A stretch of 64,000 nucleotides of DNA from an uncultured Lachnospiraceae bacterium (GTDB lineage Bacteria; Bacillota; Clostridia; Lachnospirales; Lachnospiraceae), in NCBI GenBank assembly GCA_947172645.1, contig CAMWBY010000002.1:206169-270168 (forward strand), written 5' to 3'. Shown here piece after piece: positions 26,803 through 36,300 of the stretch. A program made the translations under genes and the position numbers. The notes beneath the pieces were generated by a model. The model made no database searches and was not told the origin of the DNA. It saw nothing but the letters and a program-made list of their open reading frames with translations. Numbering within the stretch: position 1 is the stretch's first letter; each line of letters opens with the position of its first letter.

Positions 26803-28143
26803 TTAATGTACAGCCTCAATCAGCGTCTGCGCCATATAATCAATCATCTCGTCTGTCATGCCCGGATACACTCCAATCCAGAACGTGTCCGCCATGATTC
26901 TGTCTGTATTGGTAAGATTGCCTGCAATCCGATATCCTTCCCCTGCTGCCCGCATCCCGTCGAAACACGGATGTTTCGTCAAATTCCCTGCAAACAGCAT
27001 CCTTGTCTGGATTCCATGATCCTCCATATACTGTACCACATGATTACGGCTTGTCCCCTCCTTACAGGTAACCGGAAACCCAAACCAGCTTGGCCTTGAA
27101 CGCTCACATGCTTCCGGCAGAATCAGCTTGTCCGATATGTGCGCCGCCTCCAATTTCTTTTTCAACCGGTCAAAGTTATGTCTTCTGCGCTCCACAAAAG
27201 ACGGGAATTTCTTAAGCTGTGCACAGCCGATTGCCGCCTGCATGTCTGTGGCTTTCAAATTATAACCAAAATGGGAGTACACATATTTATGGTCATAGCC
27301 CACAGGCAGTTCTCCGTATTGCCTGTCGAAACGATGACCGCACAGATTATCACGCCCCGAAGGACATACGCAGTCTCTGCCCCAATCACGGAACGAACGG
27401 ACGCATTTGTTCAAAAGCGGATTATCCGTATAGACTGCACCGCCTTCTCCCATAGTCATATGATGAGGCGGATAGAAACTGGATGTGCCAATATCCCCTA
27501 CAGTTCCTGTCAGTTTCACTTTACCGTCAATCTCATATTCTGACCCAAGCGCATCGCAATTGTCTTCCACCAACCACAAATTATGCTTTTTACAGAACTC
27601 GCTGACTGTCTTCAAGTCAAAAGGATTGCCAAGCGTATGCGCAACCATAACAGCTTTCGTCTTCTCCGATAAAGCTTCCTCCAACATCGTCACATCGATA
27701 TTGTACTGTGGAATTGTCACATCCACGAAAACCGGAACAGCGCCATACTGGATAACCGGCGCAACCGTCGTGGGGAAGCCTGCCGCAACCGTAATTATCT
27801 CGTCGCCTCTCTGAACTGCCCTCTCGCCGAGAAGAGGGGACGTAAGCGCCATAAAAGCAAGCAAGTTCGCGGAAGAGCCGGAATTCACAAGGTTACAGTA
27901 ACGCACTCCTAAATACTGCGCCATCTTCTCTTCGAACTCGTCCGTATACCGTCCCGATGTAAGCCAAAATTCCAGCGCACTGTCCACCAGATTCACCATC
28001 TCATCACTGTCATAAACCCTTGATGCGTAAGGAATTCGCTGCCCCTTCTCAAAAGGTTTCTTCACATTGTGATACGTTTCGCAATATTCCTTTACCGCAT
28101 TTAAAATATTCTGTCTGGCTTGTCGCTCTGTGTTCCTGTCCAT
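26803..28143 (-). CDS. rfbH: CDP-4-keto-6-deoxyglucose 3-dehydrase (E1 type)
   Basis: About 446 residues of the aspartate-aminotransferase-fold family. The usual PLP lysine is replaced by His in PPHHMTMGEGGAV, which is diagnostic of E1 dehydrases. Cysteines arranged C-x-C-x7-C (CVCPSGRDNLC) match the iron-sulfur site of the Yersinia enzyme. It removes the C3 hydroxyl of CDP-4-keto-6-deoxyglucose. The start at 28143 has a GAGGAT site; an ATG 4 codons upstream is possible. The companion reductase (E3, AscD/RfbI) is not in the window. A 118-bp gap separates it from rfbG. Confidence 0.95.
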   Translation of the reverse strand: MDRNTERQARQNILNAVKEYCETYHNVKKPFEKGQRIPYASRVYDSDEMVNLVDSALEFWLTSGRYTDEFEEKMAQYLGVRYCNLVNSGSSANLLAFMALTSPLLGERAVQRGDEIITVAAGFPTTVAPVIQYGAVPVFVDVTIPQYNIDVTMLEEALSEKTKAVMVAHTLGNPFDLKTVSEFCKKHNLWLVEDNCDALGSEYEIDGKVKLTGTVGDIGTSSFYPPHHMTMGEGGAVYTDNPLLNKCVRSFRDWGRDCVCPSGRDNLCGHRFDRQYGELPVGYDHKYVYSHFGYNLKATDMQAAIGCAQLKKFPSFVERRRHNFDRLKKKLEAAHISDKLILPEACERSRPSWFGFPVTCKEGTSRNHVVQYMEDHGIQTRMLFAGNLTKHPCFDGMRAAGEGYRIAGNLTNTDRIMADTFWIGVYPGMTDEMIDYMAQTLIEAVH

Positions 28144-28194
28144 ATTTATCCTCATTTCCGCGCATAGTTTTGCGCTTTTGCTTTCTAGGAAATT

Positions 28195-28971
28195 TTACTG
28201 CCATATCTTCCAGGGCGCTTTTCCGCCTTTCCACAATTCCTCCAGGTATGCTCTGTCATGCACCGTATCCATCGGAGACCAAAATCCCGGATGCCTGTAT
28301 GCCGCCATCTGATGGTCAGCCGCCAATCTCTCGAAAGGTTCCGCTTCTAACATCTGTGAACCATCGCCCAGATAGTCAAAAATCTTCCTGTTAAACACCA
28401 TAAATCCAGCGTTTACCCAGGCTTGGTCTTTACGCGCCTTCTCCTTAAAGCTTTCGATAACGCCATCCCTGTCAATCTTAATTGCCCCGAAGCGGCCTGC
28501 CGGCTGCGTCGTCGTAATCGTCGCAATCCTACCCTGCTTTTTATGGAACGCAAGCAGCGCCGGGATATCTACATCCGCCACGCCATCCCCGTAAGTCAAC
28601 ATAAATTCGTCATCTTCTCCTATATAATCTTTAATCCGCAGTATCCGCCCCGCCGTCAATGTCTCAAGCCCGGTATTCGACAATGTAATCTTCCACGGCT
28701 CGGCCGCAGAATGATGATATTCCCTGCGCTTATCTTTCAAATAAAATGTGGCATCCGACTGATACATATAATAATGGATAAAATAATTCTTAATCATATG
28801 CCCTTTATAACCGCAGCAAATAATAAAATCGTTGTATCCATACGCCGAATATATCTTAATAATATGCCATAAAATTGGCCTGTCCCCAATCTCCACCATC
28901 GGTTTAGGCTTAAACACTGATTCTTCGCTAATCCGGCTGCCTTTGCCGCCAGCCAAAATCACAACCTTCAT
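28195..28971 (-). CDS. rfbF: Glucose-1-phosphate cytidylyltransferase
   Basis: 258 residues. The canonical nucleotidyltransferase loop LAGGKGSRISEESVFKPKPM and YGDGVADVD (metal-binding Asp) identify RfbF, which makes CDP-glucose from CTP and glucose-1-phosphate. It is the first committed step of the CDP-dideoxyhexose route whose next enzymes follow downstream. Confidence 0.95.
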   Translation of the reverse strand: MKVVILAGGKGSRISEESVFKPKPMVEIGDRPILWHIIKIYSAYGYNDFIICCGYKGHMIKNYFIHYYMYQSDATFYLKDKRREYHHSAAEPWKITLSNTGLETLTAGRILRIKDYIGEDDEFMLTYGDGVADVDIPALLAFHKKQGRIATITTTQPAGRFGAIKIDRDGVIESFKEKARKDQAWVNAGFMVFNRKIFDYLGDGSQMLEAEPFERLAADHQMAAYRHPGFWSPMDTVHDRAYLEELWKGGKAPWKIWQ

Positions 28972-28990
28972 AATAGCCTATACCCTTCCG

Positions 28991-29788
28991 TCAAACTTTC
29001 GTCCTATACTTACTGACAACCCACGGCGCAATGCCTGCATTCCAGAGGTTCTCCATATTAACCCTGTCACGGTATGTCTCCACCGGCGTCCAGAAACCGC
29101 TGTGTTTATAGGTAATCAGCTGTCCCTTCTCCGCCAGGTTATCAACCAGGAGTTTCTCCAAATTGTAATTGCCCTGCAATATGCCGAATACTTTCCTGTT
29201 CAGGATATACAGACAGGCATTCGTCCACGCATCGCTCAAGGCAGCGCCACTCTGTACTCTTCTTAACTGGCATGCCTCGTCGATATCCAAAGCCTCGTTA
29301 CGCCCGGTGGGCCTCGCCACTGCCATGGTTGCAATCTTTCCCTGCTTCTTATGGTACTCTATCATTTTGGACACATCAATATCAAACAGGCAGTCGCCAT
29401 ACGCCACAATAAACTCTTCCTCATCAATATATCTTTGTATACCCGCCACCCTCTGTCCCGTGGCGGCATATAGCCCGGTGTCCACCACGGTCACTTTCCA
29501 ATCCTCCGTACGGTTCTTATGGATTTCAATAGAGTTGGTGCGCAAGTCCACGGTTATATCGGATTGGTAAATATAATAATCCATAAAATATTCCTTAATC
29601 ATATCTACCTTATATCCGCCGCAGATAATAAACTCATTCAATCCGTAAGCCGAAAAAACTTTCATAATATGCCAGAGCATCGGCTTGCCGCCAATTTCCG
29701 CCATAGGCTTCGGGATGCCCTCCTGCTCGTTACTGATTGTGCTCCTCTGCCCTCCCGCCAGGATAACCACTTTCATATTTGCTGCCAT
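28991..29788 (-). CDS. Second RfbF-like sugar-phosphate cytidylyltransferase, altered active-site loop
   Basis: 265 residues, clearly homologous to the adjacent RfbF along its whole length (PKPMAEIGGKPMLWHI, YQSDITVDL, HSGFWTPVETYRDR). The phosphate-binding loop reads GGQRSTISNEQEG instead of G-G-x-G-S-R, and the metal site reads AYGDCLFDID. Start chosen at 29788, with GGGAG 6 nt upstream. It may have a different sugar-phosphate substrate or reduced activity. Its position beside the aldolase and ThDP genes suggests it belongs to that sub-pathway. Confidence 0.8.
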   Translation of the reverse strand: MAANMKVVILAGGQRSTISNEQEGIPKPMAEIGGKPMLWHIMKVFSAYGLNEFIICGGYKVDMIKEYFMDYYIYQSDITVDLRTNSIEIHKNRTEDWKVTVVDTGLYAATGQRVAGIQRYIDEEEFIVAYGDCLFDIDVSKMIEYHKKQGKIATMAVARPTGRNEALDIDEACQLRRVQSGAALSDAWTNACLYILNRKVFGILQGNYNLEKLLVDNLAEKGQLITYKHSGFWTPVETYRDRVNMENLWNAGIAPWVVSKYRTKV

Positions 29789-29831
29789 GCTTTTCTCCCA
29801 ATTTGTACTGCCAAACAACATAAAGAATAAA

Positions 29832-31409
29832 CTATTGTGCATACACACTTTCTGTCAGAAATATCAGTTCGATTTCTCCCCTTTTATCCTGAAGCTCTTT
29901 TCTAATTAGTTCATTCCTTAAGCATGCAGTTTCTGCCAAAAAACCATATTCTAAAGCGCTACTCACGTAATTTCTACTGTTACTGGTCTGATATCCGTCC
30001 AATCCTGCCAAATAAACACGTTTTACACCCAAATGTACAAGAAAATTTATACACATGATACCTGAATTTTCCATAATTTCCGGCGCATTTGCCATATAAC
30101 TGGAGAAATTTACCATATACTGATAATTAACTGCTTCCCGCAGATTCGATGTAATAATTTTCTTTCCGCCTGCCACATCCTGAATATCTTTATATCTTCT
30201 CATATGGCAACTAAATACATAATCATATTTATAATCTTGCGGAATAAAATTTAATGAAATTACAAGAGGATTGCTTTTATCTATATAGCTTTGGATTTTT
30301 GCCCTTTCTTTCGTTAGAGAAACACCTGAACCAAGCAATAAAATCTCCCGTCCCGCAAACTCATGCTCTAACACCTTTACTGTTTCTCTATCATCTACAA
30401 ACTGTTCCTGGTAGGCCCTGTAAAATTCTTCCGCCTTTTCCTTACTGTAAACAGCCTTATCCTCCTTGGGGATTGACTTTAATATTTCATCATATGATTT
30501 TACAGTCAACGTTCCTTTCGAGGAAAAATGTATTGCATAGTTAGGATGACATCCGTTCAATGCTGATAAATAAAAGGGCAAAGAATATCCCCAAAAGCTT
30601 TTCTGATGAATATCATTCAAATATTCATCAATAATCTCTAACATTGGTTCAATGCGGTAACACTTACCATAGTTCTCGTTCATATAAGCCGCAAATAATT
30701 CCATATTCAAATTACCTGCTCCCCGCCCCATTCCAAATACACTGGCATCAATTACAATGTCCCTTTTCAATTTCATCTCTGTCATGGAAGCTGCATTTTC
30801 CATAGCCTGCTGCATATTATTATGTGAATGGTATCCTAATATAATATCTTCACGCAAATTATGGTCTGCAATCTCCGCATATCGAAGAAAATCTCTTTTT
30901 TTCATAAGGCCGAAGCTATCTACTATATAAAATCCTTGAATTGGCAAAGAATTGAATTGATATATCAAATCAATCCATTCGCCATCCGTATAGCCGTCTG
31001 TGCCTACAGCCTGGGCAAAAACTTCATAGCCAAGTTTCAGAAGCTTTTCTACATATTCATATGCTTCATTAATTTTATTCTTCTTAAATATCACGCGGAA
31101 TAAATCAAATCCATCACTTGTCCGTTTCCCTAACCGCTCCAGGCAAACCGGGCGCCCCATATCAATCATACCCGCATATTTCATTTCCGGATTTTTAGGC
31201 GCAATTATGCTACTTACGCTTTCATTTCCGTTAAACAGGGAATAATCCGGGCAATATTCACAGTCTCTCACAAATCCTAGCTCAAGATACTCAATACCCG
31301 TCAACGCCATCTTCTTTGCAATATGATAAATTGCTTTCGCACCGAAATTCCATTCATTTACATACCCGCCATCTCTCAATGTGCAATCAAGCAAGCTAAT
31401 TCTTTCCAT
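29832..31409 (-). CDS. DRE-TIM aldolase fused to DUF115-like C-terminal domain
   Basis: 525 residues. Residues 1 to about 300 form an HMGL-like/4-hydroxy-2-oxovalerate-aldolase-type TIM barrel: LLDCTLRDGGYVNEW at the N-terminus (metal and catalytic residues), YHSHNNMQQAMENA (metal-binding His-x-His) and GAGNLNMELF. Residues from about 345 (EILLLGSGVSL, FSCHMRRY, YLAGLDGYQTS) look like a Rossmann-type domain of the DUF115 or sialyltransferase-like kind. A GGGGG site precedes the ATG. It lies 23 bp after the ThDP enzyme gene. It could form or cleave a keto-acid-based C-C bond for a higher or branched sugar (inference). Confidence 0.78.
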   Translation of the reverse strand: MERISLLDCTLRDGGYVNEWNFGAKAIYHIAKKMALTGIEYLELGFVRDCEYCPDYSLFNGNESVSSIIAPKNPEMKYAGMIDMGRPVCLERLGKRTSDGFDLFRVIFKKNKINEAYEYVEKLLKLGYEVFAQAVGTDGYTDGEWIDLIYQFNSLPIQGFYIVDSFGLMKKRDFLRYAEIADHNLREDIILGYHSHNNMQQAMENAASMTEMKLKRDIVIDASVFGMGRGAGNLNMELFAAYMNENYGKCYRIEPMLEIIDEYLNDIHQKSFWGYSLPFYLSALNGCHPNYAIHFSSKGTLTVKSYDEILKSIPKEDKAVYSKEKAEEFYRAYQEQFVDDRETVKVLEHEFAGREILLLGSGVSLTKERAKIQSYIDKSNPLVISLNFIPQDYKYDYVFSCHMRRYKDIQDVAGGKKIITSNLREAVNYQYMVNFSSYMANAPEIMENSGIMCINFLVHLGVKRVYLAGLDGYQTSNSRNYVSSALEYGFLAETACLRNELIRKELQDKRGEIELIFLTESVYAQ

Positions 31410-31432
31410 ATTTCCCCCTATATTTATGATAC

Positions 31433-33271
31433 CTACGTGATAGGAGTAATCACCATATTCTTTCTAAGCTCTTCCCTGTCCAGGAACGGTGCCAAATCTT
31501 CTAAAGGCGGACTTATCAATGTCCCATCTTCTAACTTTTTCGTTGCACTCTTTGGCTCAAAAATCTGCTCTGTGGACACAAAAATCTGACAGAACGCCGC
31601 ACCTTCTGTCGACAATGTATTTTGTACTGCTTCTTTCATCTCTTGATTACTGTGCGCTTCAAAATAAGGAAATCCAAAAGCAACAGCTAGCTTTTCAAAA
31701 TCCGGGAAAGATAAATCTCCGCTTTCCGGCCCTATTCCAATCTTGGAATTCCCACCAAATACATTATTTTGTGTCTGCCGAATAGAATGATATCCCTGGT
31801 TGTTAATCAAAAACAGTTTGATAGGCAGTTTATTTGTAAGAACAGTCTGTAACTCCTGCAAATTCATCATAATGCTGCCATCGCCCTCTAAACAAACAGT
31901 TATCCGCCTACCCGCCGCAATGCACGCTCCAATCGCTGCCGGAAGCCCATATCCCATACTCGCAACAGCACTATTAATCAAAAATCTGGCATCCTTTTTA
32001 ATCACATAATTATGGCTTCCCACTACACATGCACTGCCATTCGACACTACTGTAAGATTTCCAACAGGTAGACTCTCACTCAAATAGCGTATAAATGCAT
32101 ACACATTTGCATACGCACCGTCTTCCTCCCAATGCTTGGATTGAGTAACTGGATACTCCGCTTTCCAAAAAGCGCACTTATCTAACCAAAAGCCCTCCTT
32201 AAATACAGGTGTGCTCTCCTCCTCCAATTCGTGCTCTAATACTTCAAAAAAATCTTTTGCATCAGCACAAACCGGCATTTCCACATGTAATGTCGTCTTT
32301 TTTAATTCCGCCGGGTCTGCATCAACCATGATTACATACGCTTCCCTCGCCCATGTTTTCCAACTATACCCTACTTGGCGAATCGAAAGCCTATTACCTA
32401 CAGCAAGCACTAAATCTGCATTCTGTACTGCAAAATTACCTGCACGGTCACCCATAATTCCGCCACGGCCTACATAAAGCGGGTGTTCATCTTCTATTGC
32501 ATCAATAGAATCCCAACAAGTTACTACAGGAATATTTAACTTCTCCAACACTCTGCGAAAAACATCATACCCCTCTGAAAGCCGAATCCCATTGCCCGCA
32601 TATAATACCGGCCGCTTTGATTGCCGAACTTTTTCTATTATTTGGCATATGGTATCTTTCCCAACTGGTTGCGGAATTTCTATGCTATCTTCTTTCTGGC
32701 AATACCCTTCCAATTCATCTGTTTCAATCTGACACGCCTGAAAATCCAATGGGATGTCTATCCACACCGGTCCTCTTCGCCCTGTAGTAGCCAAAGCATA
32801 TGCTTTTTCCAAAATATACCGAATTTGTGTAGGTTCCTCGACCATAACCGCATATTTGCACATAGGAGCCACAGACTTAGTAATATCATATTCCTGGTCG
32901 CCAACCGCCCTAAGAGAAAGACCGTCTGTATATCTATTCATATATCTTGCCGTTGTATCATAACGAACCTGACCAGAAATTATAAACATTGGGACTGAAT
33001 CCAACCATCCCCCCAACACCCCCGTAATCGCATTCGTTCCACCTGGCCCTGTCGTCACGCATACCACTGCCATTCGGTTATTAACTCTGGCATAACTCTC
33101 CGCTGCAATAGCGCTTGCCTGCTCATGATGATTATAAGTGCAATGTAAACCTGTCTTATGGCCCAAAGCATCATTCAAATGCATTGCACCGCCGCCTGTT
33201 ATCATAAAACAGTCTGTAATTCCATGGTCTACAAGAAAATCAGCCACATAATCTGCTAGTCTCTGACGCAT
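31433..33271 (-). CDS. Thiamine-diphosphate enzyme, acetolactate-synthase-like (YerE-type candidate)
   Basis: 612 residues with the three-domain ThDP layout: N-terminal PYR domain with HHEQASAIAAE (catalytic Glu), central domain, and C-terminal PP domain with CLEGDGSIMMNLQELQT, the GDG-x(n)-N cofactor motif. It resembles large subunits of acetohydroxyacid synthase. In Yersinia the homologue YerE adds a two-carbon unit from pyruvate to CDP-3,6-dideoxy-4-ketohexose, and the same precursor genes are next door here. The start at 33271 has a perfect AAGGAGG site; the longer frame is rejected. No AHAS small subunit is present. Confidence 0.85.
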   Translation of the reverse strand: MRQRLADYVADFLVDHGITDCFMITGGGAMHLNDALGHKTGLHCTYNHHEQASAIAAESYARVNNRMAVVCVTTGPGGTNAITGVLGGWLDSVPMFIISGQVRYDTTARYMNRYTDGLSLRAVGDQEYDITKSVAPMCKYAVMVEEPTQIRYILEKAYALATTGRRGPVWIDIPLDFQACQIETDELEGYCQKEDSIEIPQPVGKDTICQIIEKVRQSKRPVLYAGNGIRLSEGYDVFRRVLEKLNIPVVTCWDSIDAIEDEHPLYVGRGGIMGDRAGNFAVQNADLVLAVGNRLSIRQVGYSWKTWAREAYVIMVDADPAELKKTTLHVEMPVCADAKDFFEVLEHELEEESTPVFKEGFWLDKCAFWKAEYPVTQSKHWEEDGAYANVYAFIRYLSESLPVGNLTVVSNGSACVVGSHNYVIKKDARFLINSAVASMGYGLPAAIGACIAAGRRITVCLEGDGSIMMNLQELQTVLTNKLPIKLFLINNQGYHSIRQTQNNVFGGNSKIGIGPESGDLSFPDFEKLAVAFGFPYFEAHSNQEMKEAVQNTLSTEGAAFCQIFVSTEQIFEPKSATKKLEDGTLISPPLEDLAPFLDREELRKNMVITPIT

Positions 33272-33374
33272 TTCTATCCTCCTTATGTTTAACATTATGA
33301 TAATCTTATCAAATAATCTACTACTATACAAGAGACTTTACATATAGAAGCTACAAACAGGCACATCCCAAAAA

Positions 33375-36300
33375 TCAAATATCCTCCACCAAGTTATTGT
33401 CCTTGTCGTAATGAATCACCTTCATGACATTCCCGCAATCATCATACTGCCATTCCACGATTGCCGCTTTTCCCTTGACATAATTCACCAACTCCCGGTT
33501 TACATCATAAAAGCTCTCCCGGCTGACCCGCCCAATATCATTATACTCGCGCACATATACAGCATATCCTAGCTCATTCGGGATAATAAGATTATTGGAC
33601 TCATCTAAATACTCCGTACCCGTCCACTGGTTCTCCTGGCAGATATATTTTACAACCGCATAACCCTTATCAATACGGTTCCTACGAATCACCGTATTAT
33701 CATCCTCGGGATTTAATGAAGCATAGGAGCTCGACAGCCAATTTCCATATGCATCATATTCCATGGCTTCCATAGCAATGCCCGTATCTTCACAGTCCGC
33801 CACATGCCATTCTGTATTGTAATACCACTTACGCGTATTGTTTCCCCTCTCGTCATATTCATAGTAAATGCCCGCGCAGTGTGTCTCCGTATTCAGTATG
33901 CGCTCTCCCTCTGTACCAAAATACCGGATATAAGTACACTGTCCATACTCATCATACTGGTAGCCAATGCTTGCATAACCGGCGTCCGTCCTTATAACAG
34001 GTTTGTCCTCGGTGTCAAAGTATGACTCCTTCATCAACTTCCCCGTATCGTCAAATACAGAATGTTCATGGGCATAGCCGGCATCCTCCCTCATCATCCA
34101 TTTGCCGTCGGTGCTTATATTCCAGGTATCGGTATGGATTCCCCTCTCATCATACGCAAATTCCCTTCCGGCACAATGATATTTGGTACTGATAGCAGGC
34201 TGCCCGTCAACGCCATAGTAAAATTCAGCGTTTTTCTGTCCCAGATTATCATATGTCATCCTGACCATAGCGGCGCCATCGTCGTTTTCCTGCACTAGAT
34301 TACCCTGTGTGTCTATGTAACGTTTTTCTACACACTTTCCGTCGTCATATTGACACGCACAGACTGCATAGCCTCCTTCCTTGGAGGCTACAGGCTTCCC
34401 TTCTGTATCATAATAGGATTCTTCCACCTGATTTCCAAAGTCATCATATTCCCAATGTATTTGCGCATACTTAAAATTTTTCCTGTCCATCAAGCTGCCG
34501 TCTAAACCAATATACCATGTATCTGTCTGCTCTCCTCTCTCATCATATGCAAATTTTCTGCCTGCGCAATTGTATTCTGTATCAATAACCGGATTTCCGC
34601 CGATTCCGCAATACAATTCCGAAATGCGTTGCCCAAATTCATCATATTCATACTTGATGGCAGCATAACCACCAGTGCCATGCAGCACCGGATTACCCTC
34701 CAGTCCAAAATAGGATTCCTCTGTGCATTTCCCACACTCGTACAGCATTTTCCGGGAAGCATAACCATTTTTCTTCTTTACAGCCGGATTCTCTTCTGTA
34801 TCAAAAAACGATACTACCGCCTCATTCCCAAACTCATCATACTCCGAATGGGCATGTGAATACCCTAAATCACGCCGAACCATATCATTGCCGTCCAGAC
34901 CAATAAACCACGTATCTGTCTGATTCCCCATCTCATCATGCCCGAACTTCCGCCCGGCACAGTAGTATTTGGTACTGATGACAGGGTTATTCTCTGTATC
35001 ATAATATGACTCTGAGATACATCTTCCATAATCATCATAGGCATATTGTATCGCCGCATACCCTTTGTCATTGCATAATACAGGATTCCCTTCTTTGTCA
35101 AAGCATTGCCATCCTACGCATTTCCCACGCTCATATTGCGACTTTCTGGAAGTATAGCCGCCCTTGAGCAATGCTATCGGCTGTCCATCCGTGCCAAAAT
35201 AAGATTCCTTCACCTTATTTCCAAAATCATCATATTCCGATTGGATATGTGCATAGCCCCACTCCCTTAGGCAAACCGGTTGTCCATCCATGTCAAAAAA
35301 CCAAACATCTGTCTGGTTGCCATATTCATCGTGCTCAAATTTCCTGCTGGCACAATGGTACAATGCACTCATCACAGGATTTCCCGCCGTATCATAGTAA
35401 AATTCACCGGTCCGTTGCTCGAAATCATCATAAATAAGACTAATAGAAGCGTATCCTTTCTTACTGCACATGACAGGGCTGCCATCTTTATCAAAATACT
35501 GTTCACCTACCCACTTTCCATTGTCATACTGTGCTTTATAAGAAGCATATCCTTCCTCCTTATGTATAGCAGGTTTCCCATCCGCATCAAAATAAGATAC
35601 GGCAACCCTGTCCCCTAACTCATCATACTCTGAGCGCACATGTGCATAACCCAAATCACGCCGAACCATATCTTTTCCGTCCAAGCCGATATACCATATA
35701 TCCGTCTGATTCCCCTTCTCATCATATGTATACCTAAATCCTGCGCAGCTGTCCGCCAGGCTGATTACCGGCTGCCGTCCGTCTACCCCATAATACAAAG
35801 TAGAAATACAATTTCCAAATTCGTCATATTGATGCCTTACCACGGCATAAGCCGCATCATTGCGCAATACCGGTTTTCCTTCTTTATCAAGATAATGTTT
35901 TTCAATACACTTTTCGTTATCGTACACAAGCTCGCAGGAAGCATACCCTCCTTCCGTCCATATGGCCGGCTTTCCGTCACCATCCAAATAGGACACTTTT
36001 ATCTCATTTCCAAATTCATCATATACAGAATATTTTCTCGCATACCCCAAATCACTTCTTATTATCGGCGTACCGTCCAACCCCAGATAACATGTATCTG
36101 ATTTATTTCCCTTCCCGTCGTACCCAAACTCCATGCCTGCGCACTGAAATTTGTAACTGATAACCGGCTTTTCGTCCGTGCCATAATATTTTTCGGACTT
36201 ACACCGGCCGGAATCGTCATATTCATACCTGGCCATCGCATAGCCTTTGTCCCCATGGAAAACCAAATTGCCCTGTACATCAAGATACCTGGTTTCTGCC

